Below, piece by piece: positions 16,936 to 25,612 of a DNA stretch of 64,000 bases (position 1 is the first letter of the stretch; each line of letters starts with the position of its first letter). Position numbers and translations under genes: made by a program. The stretch is from NCBI GenBank assembly GCA_002493835.1, contig DLAA01000160.1, forward strand, positions 89,495 to 153,494. The letters run 5' to 3'. The notes below the pieces were generated by a model. It did no database searches, had not been told where the DNA came from, and saw nothing but the letters and a program-made list of their open reading frames with translations. Source of the stretch: Lachnospiraceae bacterium UBA7060. Lineage in GTDB: Bacteria; Bacillota; Clostridia; Lachnospirales; Lachnospiraceae.

Positions 16936-18458
16936 TCTAACCCCCTTGATTCCGCTCTGCGAACGCTGTCTTTATGGTAGTAGCGAGTCACCGCCAAATT
17001 CAACCAGTTCTCTGGATCTTCGCTCAAATCTTCAAAGGAAAACAAATATGGCTTCTCACTGTAGGGTGTAACCTCCACATCCATTATATTCTCGTCCGTA
17101 TAAAGTGCATGGCGCTCCATGGCCTCCTCATAAAAAATCTGTGCCTCCCCTTTTGCCAGAGAACGCAGAGCGGAAATGCTTGTATACGTATTCTTGTCAG
17201 CCGTGAGAACCCATACCGCCAAAAGCAGAAGCAGGCATGCCACACTCATACGGCTTCCGGCACGTTCCAAAAACATGCCAAGTGCATCCGCTGCGCTCTC
17301 AGCATTTTCTCCCTGGTGCCTGTGAGAAAAATAGCCAAACCAGTAAGTAGTAACAGACAGTACAACAATATAATAAGTCATTTGAATAATATTATCCACC
17401 CGGGAAAGTCCCGTCATACCTACCGCAAAAAGTGTGGGAGTAAACATGGCAGAAAGTACACAGCAGGCTCCCGCCGTCACCAGAAATGGGTGGGAAAACT
17501 TTTGTTTTGAAGCCTTTGCAAACTTCCACAAAAGAGGCAGCAGGGAAAGCCACATAAGTACAGCAAATACAGGCGTCCAGCGGATCGCAAACACCCCTGT
17601 ATGGTAGAAGGATAAGAGGATCGACTTTACAGCGCTAAATCCTTCATCCATATCCACGCTGCTTCGGACATGGTTGCCTGGCGCGAGAATATTGAACAGA
17701 AATCCGATACTCCCCGTCACAAAAGGAATAATAACATATATTATTTTATTTCGTCTCTGAAACAGGGCATAGAGGACGAGGAGCGCCATGATAATCTCCG
17801 CCTGCAGTCCTGTCACCAGATTGCCGCCGCCCACAATGACCGCTAGAACAGCAGCCGCCGCACAGCAGGCCGCCGCACATCCTCTTCTCTCGGTCCAGAT
17901 TGTTTCCGACACAAGTGTCAGTAGAAAGAACCAGATCGAATGGATCAGCACATAGTGAGTGGACCCGTTGTACCAGTAAATCCCCTCAAAGGGCGCCTCA
18001 ATCACCTGATAAAACAAAAATAGCATGAGAAGCACCGCCAGGGATGCCCCGGACTTTTCGCAGCCCAGCCATCTGATTAAAATGTGCCGGCAAAGAAAAA
18101 AGGAGGAAGTCCCAAACATGCCTATCATCAGAATCGGCACCACCCAAGCTGCCCCATAGTGAAAATTCATGGGACACATGGCCATCAGGAAACAGGAAAC
18201 ATAAGTTCCCTGCCATTCCTGATAGAATTCCATGTTCTGCTGCCAGGCAGTCTCCACAGAAGCCAAAAACGACCCCGTCTCCTGCCAGGTATCGTGTACA
18301 CGCCTGCCGTAATCATAGTCATCAATACACATTACATTATATCTGCCAAGCCATAACAGAGGAAGCAGGGAAAGAATCAATAGCCCCGCCGCTAAGACCA
18401 GCGCCCGTCTGCCGCTGTCCACGCTGTTTCCTTTTTTATTCCCTTCTTGTCCCGTCAT
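16932..18458 (-). CDS. DUF6056-like polytopic membrane protein, putative GT-C glycosyltransferase
   Basis: 508 residues with about eleven TM segments. The first extracytoplasmic loop contains CIDDYDYG and, further on, EWQGTYVSCFLM. Acidic pairs in this position are typical of GT-C enzymes, which use polyprenyl-phosphate sugars on the outer face of the membrane. The family resemblance to DUF6056 is from memory. A second member lies at 34861-36327. Likely role: adding a side-branch sugar after export. It is followed by the TTGA-coupled DUF5672 gene. Confidence 0.65.
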   Translation of the reverse strand: MTGQEGNKKGNSVDSGRRALVLAAGLLILSLLPLLWLGRYNVMCIDDYDYGRRVHDTWQETGSFLASVETAWQQNMEFYQEWQGTYVSCFLMAMCPMNFHYGAAWVVPILMIGMFGTSSFFLCRHILIRWLGCEKSGASLAVLLMLFLFYQVIEAPFEGIYWYNGSTHYVLIHSIWFFLLTLVSETIWTERRGCAAACCAAAAVLAVIVGGGNLVTGLQAEIIMALLVLYALFQRRNKIIYVIIPFVTGSIGFLFNILAPGNHVRSSVDMDEGFSAVKSILLSFYHTGVFAIRWTPVFAVLMWLSLLPLLWKFAKASKQKFSHPFLVTAGACCVLSAMFTPTLFAVGMTGLSRVDNIIQMTYYIVVLSVTTYWFGYFSHRHQGENAESAADALGMFLERAGSRMSVACLLLLLAVWVLTADKNTYTSISALRSLAKGEAQIFYEEAMERHALYTDENIMDVEVTPYSEKPYLFSFEDLSEDPENWLNLAVTRYYHKDSVRRAESRGLD

Positions 18459-18526
18459 GCTGCCCTGCCTTTTTCGTTATTCTGTATCTGTTCCCAATCA
18501 ACCGTATTCTCCGGTCTTTATGTGTT

Positions 18527-19561
18527 TTATGTTCGGCGCAGAAGCTTTTTGGCCCGCCTCATCACGCCTCTGCCAATCTTACACAGGTATGCCTTCTTAT
18601 AAATATACCATGCATGCAGCCTCAATACCTGCAGCCTTATTCCCACAGGCTTTTTGTTTACAGCCGCATACTTTCCGGACTGTTTCTTATAAACTGCAAG
18701 CTCTTCCCTGCACTGTGCATCGGTGAACACCCTGCCCTTCCGATCCATATAGTGCCAGCCGGCATAAATATTCTGCTCAGAGGCCCAATATCCGTCGGAC
18801 ACATTATGCCTTGCCCAGTACTTCGGCGCTAAAATATACTTTACTGAGTCACTCGTAAAAGCAGGGAAATAGGCAAATGAAGAATTTGCCAATAGTAAAT
18901 AGCGCGCATTCTTTAAGATGGCATAGTCTTTGGCGAGATCAAAATTGTAAGCCGGAATGCCGGGCAAAAACTTGTTCGCTTCCCGAACATCGTTAGTGAT
19001 AATCATAAACCGCATAGCAGGATTGATCTTTTTCATCTGCCTCATTCCCTGTATCCAGTACTTTTTCCGCAGATAGAGTTCCGGTGAGCCCATATAATCG
19101 CTGCAGCGCAGATGCAGAATGCATAAGTCATCCTGGCAGTACTCCCGGCAGTCATACTCTGGCTTCACCCTGAGCCACTGCTTAATCTCCTCCTTGTGAG
19201 AGATAAAATAATCCTCCGACTGCAGATTCCCGTAAAGAAGAGTATCGTCATCGATCTCAAACAGCTGTCTATCTGCATCCGTGACATATACCCCATGGGT
19301 CAGGTCATGAATAGAATTGCCCGCAAAAAGACGAGTCTCTTTCTCGTAATAGATCTTCTTGTAGTCTTCCTTTTTTGAGGGAACTCCCATATCCAGATCC
19401 ATAAAATAGAGCCCACAATCACTGTGCATATTGTTGGCAAAGTGTTCCGGATCCAGTACACTGAACTGATATCCTTTATCCTTTGCAAGACATCTTACTG
19501 TCACATAGAAAAAAAGCTGGTTGCCGAGCCCAAAGCCCTCCTGTACCTCGATTCCTAACAT
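18527..19561 (-). CDS. Divergent GT11-like glycosyltransferase
   Basis: 344 residues. The ends of the fold match GT11: EVQEGFGLGNQLFFYVTVRC at the N-terminus and LLLANSSFAYFPAF near residue 225. The donor motif reads HLRCSDY instead of HxRRGDY, so the second Arg is lost and Gly is Ser. It may use a different donor or be a poor fucosyltransferase. GGAGG lies 5 bases before the ATG at 19561. The C-terminal 80 residues are basic and not recognised. Confidence 0.72.
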   Translation of the reverse strand: MLGIEVQEGFGLGNQLFFYVTVRCLAKDKGYQFSVLDPEHFANNMHSDCGLYFMDLDMGVPSKKEDYKKIYYEKETRLFAGNSIHDLTHGVYVTDADRQLFEIDDDTLLYGNLQSEDYFISHKEEIKQWLRVKPEYDCREYCQDDLCILHLRCSDYMGSPELYLRKKYWIQGMRQMKKINPAMRFMIITNDVREANKFLPGIPAYNFDLAKDYAILKNARYLLLANSSFAYFPAFTSDSVKYILAPKYWARHNVSDGYWASEQNIYAGWHYMDRKGRVFTDAQCREELAVYKKQSGKYAAVNKKPVGIRLQVLRLHAWYIYKKAYLCKIGRGVMRRAKKLLRRT

Positions 19562-19653
19562 CTATTCCTCCCCGTCCCACATTTCACCGCCCCAGACTGC
19601 GGCGTTGGGCAGATTCTCTCTTGGCTCAATTTACCATGTCTATGTTGTGGTAC

Positions 19654-19735
19654 GGTCAGCGCAGTAAATGCGCAGACCTGTCTGAACTGTTACCAATTTA
19701 CTTTTTTCACGAACTTTGCAGCAAGTGCAAAGTTC
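19654..19735. repeat. Two perfect or near-perfect hairpins in the intergenic segment and gene end
   Basis: 19654-19678 folds as GGTCAGCGCA/TGCGCAGACC around GTAAA with one mismatch. 19711-19735 is a perfect 10-bp stem, GAACTTTGCA/TGCAAAGTTC, with a GCAAG loop, and it encodes the last residues and nearly the stop of the flippase gene. Neither has a T run on the minus strand, so they do not look like terminators for these genes. The whole 145-base segment looks like an inserted REP-like element. Confidence 0.55.
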
Positions 19736-21533
19736 CGGGTTGAACTGTTTCAATCTTTCCATTCTCTACCTTATATATCATGTCGCACTTTGCAATCGTG
19801 TTGAGACGGTGGGCAATGATCACCATTGTCTTCCTGCCATGAAAACTATTGACCGCCTCCATAACCGCCGCTTCCGTGTCACCGTCCAATGCAGATGTCG
19901 CCTCGTCAAAGACCAAAATCTCCGGATTGTGATAGAGCGCTCTGGCAATTCCCAGCCGCTGTCTCTGTCCGCCGGAAATTCTGACGCCCCTGTCACCTAT
20001 GGTAGTATCCAACCCCTCCGGTAATTCCTCTACGAAACTTTTCAGCTGTGCCTCCTCCAGCACTTCCCATATTCTCTTATCGTCAATCTTGTCCGCATCA
20101 ATGCCAAAGGCAATGTTATCTCTGATGGACTCGTCAATCAGATAGATAGACTGGGGAATATAACCGATCTTTGCAAGCCAGGATGAATAATTATCAAAAA
20201 TATCCCGGCCGTCACAGGTAATCGTCCCCTTTTGCACATGCAGCAGACCGAGCAGAATATCCACAATAGTAGACTTGCCCGCCCCCGAGGGACCCATAAT
20301 TCCCACCGACTGCCCCTTCTTGACCTCCATATGCGCATCAATAAAAATGGGCTTGTCCGTGTTCGGATAAGCGTAGCTGATATGATCCAGCACAATCCTG
20401 TCTGTCAGGGTAAGAGGTTCTCCTTCTTCCTTTTTTATCCCGGTCAGACCGGTCACACTGCCATTCACGTCAGATTTCATGCTCTCCGTCAGATTCTCAT
20501 AGAGATAATCCAGGCAGGGCTGGGCATAAGCGATCTCCGATAGGTAGGTATTGATACGGTTTGTCGCCGGCATCACACGTATGGCCGCCGCCGCAAAAGC
20601 CATAAGCTGGGGCATCAGCACAGTAATATCTCCATCCTGCAGCATATATATAAGAATAAAAGACAGCATTGCCGCAATAAAAATCGTCTCAATCAGAAGT
20701 CTCGGCGTATTGTTCATCACCGCGTAATTTCTCGCCACATTGGCACCGACAGCGCCGCTCTCATAATAGTTACGCACAAAAAATTCTTCCCTGTGCAGCA
20801 CCTTTACATCCTTTAACCCATATATCGATTGGATTCTCCACTTGGCAATACGCGACTGGATCGCCTGGTTCTTGCGCCCGATAGCATTCAGTCTGGGTTT
20901 TAGTACTCTGGTGATCATCAAGGTCATACCGAGAAAGAGCACGCCGCAGCCGATGGAAATCAGCGGACTCACCCACACCAGCACAATACAGATAAGCACC
21001 GCCACCACAATCTCCGTAGTCATCTGAATCAATACGAGTATAAGCTGGAAAGCATTTGGAATATCGCTGTCCGTCAGCCGAAAGACGGTGGGAATATCTG
21101 CCCCCAGATAATCCTCATAAGGACGATTTAAAAACTCTCTCATAACCCGGCTTATCATCCGATTTCTGTTTCTGGTCACAAAGGTATTCTGCACATAGGT
21201 TAAAAACAGAAGGTACACATTTTTAAATACAAAGACAGCAATCAATGCCCCCAGCATCCAGATGACCAGATTTCTGGAAGAATCTATCCCCAAAAAGGCC
21301 ACAACTTCAGCCGCCAAGTCATTCTCCATGATTTTGTCCGGCGCCATAACTGCCTCCGCCACGGGGAGCATCATAGAAACACCCAGCGTCTCCAGAATTC
21401 CGCCAATCAAAATGATAACCGCCAGTCCGGCCAGCTGCCACAGCTGTCTTTTTTCGAAAAGATATGCAATTTTTTGCAGCAGATTTACCTGCTTTTCTTC
21501 CTTACTAGTTTTTCTCTCACTTCGTATTTTCAT
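19707..21533 (-). CDS. ABC transporter, fused permease/ATPase, PglK/MsbA-like glycolipid flippase
   Basis: About 608 residues. Residues 20-330 hold six TM segments of an ABC exporter. The ATPase has Walker A GPSGAGKS, signature ISGGQRQRLGIARAL, Walker B ILVFDEATSALD and an IIAHRL switch His. PglK-type exporters flip lipid-linked oligosaccharides and are an alternative to Wzx. The ATG at 21533 (MKIRSERK) is preferred over 21581, though its ribosome site is weak; it overlaps the GT11 gene by 17 bases. The last ten or so residues (PGTLHLLQSS) lie in a hairpin repeat and look like a recent extension. Confidence 0.87.
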   Translation of the reverse strand: MKIRSERKTSKEEKQVNLLQKIAYLFEKRQLWQLAGLAVIILIGGILETLGVSMMLPVAEAVMAPDKIMENDLAAEVVAFLGIDSSRNLVIWMLGALIAVFVFKNVYLLFLTYVQNTFVTRNRNRMISRVMREFLNRPYEDYLGADIPTVFRLTDSDIPNAFQLILVLIQMTTEIVVAVLICIVLVWVSPLISIGCGVLFLGMTLMITRVLKPRLNAIGRKNQAIQSRIAKWRIQSIYGLKDVKVLHREEFFVRNYYESGAVGANVARNYAVMNNTPRLLIETIFIAAMLSFILIYMLQDGDITVLMPQLMAFAAAAIRVMPATNRINTYLSEIAYAQPCLDYLYENLTESMKSDVNGSVTGLTGIKKEEGEPLTLTDRIVLDHISYAYPNTDKPIFIDAHMEVKKGQSVGIMGPSGAGKSTIVDILLGLLHVQKGTITCDGRDIFDNYSSWLAKIGYIPQSIYLIDESIRDNIAFGIDADKIDDKRIWEVLEEAQLKSFVEELPEGLDTTIGDRGVRISGGQRQRLGIARALYHNPEILVFDEATSALDGDTEAAVMEAVNSFHGRKTMVIIAHRLNTIAKCDMIYKVENGKIETVQPGTLHLLQSS

Positions 21534-22440
21534 CAATTTTCTGCATATCCCCCCTGTAAAAATCACTGCAATCCACGTCATTGAGCCAGCGCTTTGGAAC
21601 GAGAACTGTTTTCTCCAAATTTTTATTCAGATAGGAAGCCCACCAGCTGAAACTGCTGTTCGCGAGAATGTGGTGTTTACATCGGCTCATAAGGACAAAC
21701 TCCGCGTAATCCTTCCCGGCCGTCTCCGGTAGATCAATCCATGTGATATCAGGTTCGGAAAACATCTTCCATATTCTATCATTTGTGAAGAGAAAAAACC
21801 TGCACCCCGGATACTGCGCCCGCATCTTGCGGATTCCTTCTATATAATATATGTCCGTGCAGATATTCCCGAAGAGCACCTGATTCTCAGGTGTGAGATA
21901 ATCGCCCCCGCGAACATGGATACTGATAGAACATGTGTTATCAATTTCCTCAAGATACTCCTGCGGGCTTTTGCACCTTTGTCCGTGTGCACATATATTT
22001 CTTCCGTTCCAGCTGCCTGTCTGCTGCAGATATGTGATCAGCTTGTCCGTGTCGTAAGCTGACCTCACCTGTTCCTCCACGGCCTGAAAGTATTTCTCCG
22101 TCTGCCAGTAGCCCTCCAGATAAATGTCATCCCATGTCAGAACCTCCGGCAAAAAACGCTTGCTCTCCTCAAAATAGGCCTTTTTGTGTCTGCCAAAAAA
22201 CTTCCGTCTCACCCGATTCCATAACCTGGGGGAAGAATCAAGCATCCTGCAAAGCTCCTCCACAGTCGGACGTTCATAAGTAATTCCAAAGGGGGCAAGA
22301 GCCGGCGTGCGCTGCACATCCTCCACAAATCCCGACACATCATCGATCTTCACTTCTCTGCCCAGATTTTTTATCTGCAAGTACAGGGCATACTGGAACA
22401 TCTGATTTCCCAGGCCGCCCGCAAGCTGTATAATTACCAT
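21517..22440 (-). CDS. GT11 family glycosyltransferase (alpha-1,2-fucosyltransferase-like)
   Basis: 307 residues with full GT11 signatures: MVIIQLAGGLGNQMFQYALY, HVRGGDY near residue 197 (Gly replacing the second Arg of HxRRGDY), FFLFTNDRIW and LANSSFSWWASYLN. Expected to transfer a deoxyhexose, usually fucose, from a GDP-sugar. It lies immediately before the ABC flippase gene and overlaps it. An AGGG-type site precedes the ATG. Confidence 0.87.
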   Translation of the reverse strand: MVIIQLAGGLGNQMFQYALYLQIKNLGREVKIDDVSGFVEDVQRTPALAPFGITYERPTVEELCRMLDSSPRLWNRVRRKFFGRHKKAYFEESKRFLPEVLTWDDIYLEGYWQTEKYFQAVEEQVRSAYDTDKLITYLQQTGSWNGRNICAHGQRCKSPQEYLEEIDNTCSISIHVRGGDYLTPENQVLFGNICTDIYYIEGIRKMRAQYPGCRFFLFTNDRIWKMFSEPDITWIDLPETAGKDYAEFVLMSRCKHHILANSSFSWWASYLNKNLEKTVLVPKRWLNDVDCSDFYRGDMQKIDENTK

Positions 22441-22510
22441 CTCTGCCCTTCTTTAAAAACACATGTTATTATATTGCCACCCTCTATCGCACCGCTTTCC
22501 GTTATATTTC

Positions 22511-23587
22511 TCACCGTCCAAGCATCCGCTTCACGCGGACTTTTAGCGGAATCACCACCTGTTCCTCCCACCGCAGTTTCCTGCAATAGAGCTGGGGCGA
22601 TTTATAAAAAAGGGCAAGCTTCCTTTTATCTCTGGGATCGGCGATCGGTGAACGAAATGCCTCCGCAGCCCGCTTTCTATCCTTTCCCAAAATAGCCTCA
22701 ATCTGTTTCCGATACGCTCCGTCTTCCCCATTCCCTACATTCTTCTCCAGCTCGCCATAGAAAAGCAGCAGCCTCTTATAAAAAAAGTAGTCATGGGTCA
22801 GGGCCAAATCCTCCCTGCCAAGGCTTTGCAGAAATTTTGTCTTCTCATAGTAGGCAGGAATCTGATCCGTAAAAGTCCGCGGATTAATGCGCCGATTCAT
22901 GATACTGCCCTCTCTGTCTATTATATAGTTATACAGGGCAGTGTCAAGGTAAATGCAACGGTTCGCATGCGCCAGAGCAGCCGTTGCAAACATAATATCC
23001 TCATACCACTTTCCCGCTGGAAAGGACACCTGGTCCAAAATCTCTCTTTTATACAGTTTGTTCCATGCCGCATTCTGAATAGCGCACTCTTCCCGCTCTT
23101 CCACATAACATGCCAATGCCTCCTGCCCTTCAAAAAGAACCGCTTTATCCGTCGACTCATCCAAAGTCTGCGTGCGGGAGACCTGACGGTAACGGCAGAT
23201 GGCAATATCCGCCCGCTTGTCCACAAGCGCTCCTAAAAGCTTCTCATACATATCGGCGTCTATCCAGTCATCCCCGTCCACAAATCCGATATAACTTCCT
23301 TTCGCCCGGGCAGTCCCTACATTTCTTGCCTGTGCGGGCCCCTCGTTCTCCTTGTGGATCACCAGTATCCGCTTGTCCTCTTTTGCAAGAGCATCGCATA
23401 TTTTCCCCGTATCGTCTGTGGAACCATCATCCACCACTATGATTTCCAAATGGGAATAAGTCTGCCCGCAGACGGACCTGACGCCTCTCTCAATATAAGC
23501 TTCTATATTATAAGCGGTGACAATCACCGAGAGCAGTCCTTCATTGTTCATCGGCTTCGGGGGGCGATAGTTTTCCAATCTTTTCAA
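22511..23587 (-). CDS. Glycosyltransferase family 2, TTG start coupled by TTGA
   Basis: About 358 residues. LSVIVTAYNIEAYIERGVRS, VDDGSTDDTG and VDGDDWID are the GT-A core with the DXD metal site. The frame is open 63 codons further upstream inside the asparagine synthase gene, but the real start is most likely TTG at 23587: AAGGAGG ends 5 bases before it, and the TTG overlaps the upstream TGA as TTGA. This gives the N-terminus M-KRLENYRPP. The donor is unknown. Confidence 0.87.
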   Translation of the reverse strand: MKRLENYRPPKPMNNEGLLSVIVTAYNIEAYIERGVRSVCGQTYSHLEIIVVDDGSTDDTGKICDALAKEDKRILVIHKENEGPAQARNVGTARAKGSYIGFVDGDDWIDADMYEKLLGALVDKRADIAICRYRQVSRTQTLDESTDKAVLFEGQEALACYVEEREECAIQNAAWNKLYKREILDQVSFPAGKWYEDIMFATAALAHANRCIYLDTALYNYIIDREGSIMNRRINPRTFTDQIPAYYEKTKFLQSLGREDLALTHDYFFYKRLLLFYGELEKNVGNGEDGAYRKQIEAILGKDRKRAAEAFRSPIADPRDKRKLALFYKSPQLYCRKLRWEEQVVIPLKVRVKRMLGR

Positions 23588-25551
23588 TTTAACCTCCTTC
23601 TCATCCACTCCTGAAACATCAAAAGATACCAAATCTGCGGTCTCCAAACATGTCCCGTAATATAGTCGTCCCACAATTTTTGCACTTGTACCGCATTGAA
23701 TAACCCCTGTTGCTCTATAAGTGATGGCGTCAGAAGACTTTCCGCCCACTCTCTGAGTTCCTTCTGCCTCAGCCATTCATGGAGCGGAATAGAAAAGCCT
23801 TTTTTCGGACGTTCCATCAGTTCCCGGGGCACATAGCGGTAAAGAATATCTCGCAATATCTTCTTACCAACTCCATCCTTTTGTCTGTAAGAGAGCGGAA
23901 GTGTCCAGGCAAATTCCACCACATCTCTGTCCAGCATTGGCACCCTGGTCTCCAGAGAGACCGCCATGGCAGTTCGATCCACCTTGTTTAAAATATCATC
24001 AGGGTGATACATCAAAAGATCCATTAACATCAAATTGTGCTGCGGCTCCTCCAAAAGCCCTGCCGGATACGTATCCATCCAGGTAAGTCCAGCCTTTCTG
24101 GACTGTATCTCATCCCACAGCCCGAAGTCCGGGGTGCTGTTCTTATTTGATTGCCTGACCAAGTTAAGCCCTTCCCCAATTTCTGAGCGCAGATACATAT
24201 CTTCTATGGATCCCGCTCCCAGGAGCCTTGCCCTGGTGGCCAGGGAAGCGTTTCCCCGACGGGAAACAATTCCCGTCTGGGAAACTGACTTTAGCAAAAT
24301 ACTTGCCGGGATACGTACCGCCTTTGGTATCTTTTTAACCCGATTCCAAATGCGGCTGATAGAATAATAGGTGCTATATCCACAGAAAAGTTCATCTCCA
24401 CCGTCTCCGGAGAGAGATACCGTCACATGCTCTCTCGTAATCTTGCTTACGAGACTAGTTGGAATCTGTGAAGAATCCGCAAAGGGCTCCCCAAACATTT
24501 CCGCCAAGGAAGGTATCACCTTTCTTGCGTCCTCCTGTGTGATATAGACCTCCGTGTGCTCTGTTCCAAGATGCGCGGCAATCTCCTTTGCCGCCGGCGC
24601 CTCGTTAAACCGCTCCTCCCACATTCCCACTGTAAAGGTTCTGACTTTCTGGCTGCTTAGCGCCTGCATCAGTGATACCACAGTGCTGCTGTCAATCCCC
24701 GCGGAGAGAAAAGCACCCACGGGCACGTCCGCCGCCATCTGTCCTGCGATGGATTCCCGCAAAAGACGTTCCAATTCCTCCGCCGCTTCCGCTTCGCTTC
24801 CACGAAAGAGATTTTTTTGTCCAATAACAGCCGTTTCCATCATGGACCAGTAGGTTTCAAGTTCTGGTTTATCAAATGGTGGTTTAAGTTTTAATATTTT
24901 TCCCGGCTCTAACTTCCAAATTCCCCGATAGATGGAATATGGCGCCGGAATATATCCGTAGCGCATGTAATCGCCCAATATATCATCGTTGACCGGGTTG
25001 GTAAATCCATCCAATGAGGCGATCGAACCGAGATCGGAAGCAAATACAAAGCTCCCATCATTCCCCCCGCTATTTATATTGTCTTTTAATATTCCATAAA
25101 ATAACGGCTTCTCTCCAATTCTGTCACGAGCGATAAATAACGTATGTTCTTCCCTATCAAACAACGCAATTGCGAACATCCCCTTCGCCATTTTCAGCGC
25201 ATCTGCAAGACCGTAGGCGGCGATGGCCTCCAGAAGCGTCTCTGTGTCAGATGTTCCTCGAAAGGATGCCACTTTCTTCTCCGCCAACAACTGTTTCCGG
25301 ATGGAGGTGTGATTGTAGATCTCTCCATTGTACGCGATCACATACCTGCCGTCGTGTGACATCATGGGCTGCGCCCCCGCAGGCGTCAGATCCACAATGG
25401 CAAGACGCCTGTGTCCCAGCACTACACTGTGATCCTCTGAGGCCCACACGCCCGAGGCATCAGGCCCTCGATGGTACATTTTCCTGCACATCCGCTCGAT
25501 ATTCTTCTGCCAATCCCCTTTCCAATTACAAAATCCCGCTATTCCACACAT
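23584..25551 (-). CDS. asnB: Glutamine-hydrolysing asparagine-synthase-like amidotransferase
   Basis: 655 residues. The N-terminal glutaminase begins MCGIAGF, so Cys2 is the nucleophile, and has the RRLAIVDL and YNGEIYNH segments. The synthetase domain has a PP-loop, SAGIDSS (SGG is usual), near residue 270, and SGDGGDELFCGYSTY. AsnB paralogues inside glycan loci, such as WbpS/WbmE-type proteins, amidate sugar uronic acids rather than aspartate, which fits the uronate genes at 47.9-51.6 kb. Genuine Asn synthesis is not excluded. It is coupled to the downstream GT2 gene. Confidence 0.9.
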   Translation of the reverse strand: MCGIAGFCNWKGDWQKNIERMCRKMYHRGPDASGVWASEDHSVVLGHRRLAIVDLTPAGAQPMMSHDGRYVIAYNGEIYNHTSIRKQLLAEKKVASFRGTSDTETLLEAIAAYGLADALKMAKGMFAIALFDREEHTLFIARDRIGEKPLFYGILKDNINSGGNDGSFVFASDLGSIASLDGFTNPVNDDILGDYMRYGYIPAPYSIYRGIWKLEPGKILKLKPPFDKPELETYWSMMETAVIGQKNLFRGSEAEAAEELERLLRESIAGQMAADVPVGAFLSAGIDSSTVVSLMQALSSQKVRTFTVGMWEERFNEAPAAKEIAAHLGTEHTEVYITQEDARKVIPSLAEMFGEPFADSSQIPTSLVSKITREHVTVSLSGDGGDELFCGYSTYYSISRIWNRVKKIPKAVRIPASILLKSVSQTGIVSRRGNASLATRARLLGAGSIEDMYLRSEIGEGLNLVRQSNKNSTPDFGLWDEIQSRKAGLTWMDTYPAGLLEEPQHNLMLMDLLMYHPDDILNKVDRTAMAVSLETRVPMLDRDVVEFAWTLPLSYRQKDGVGKKILRDILYRYVPRELMERPKKGFSIPLHEWLRQKELREWAESLLTPSLIEQQGLFNAVQVQKLWDDYITGHVWRPQIWYLLMFQEWMRRRLN

Positions 25552-25612
25552 GTGTTATTTATTTTCTCCTTCCCTAGCAGTCCCTCGAATTTTCACCTTT
25601 CTTGTCTCGCGG

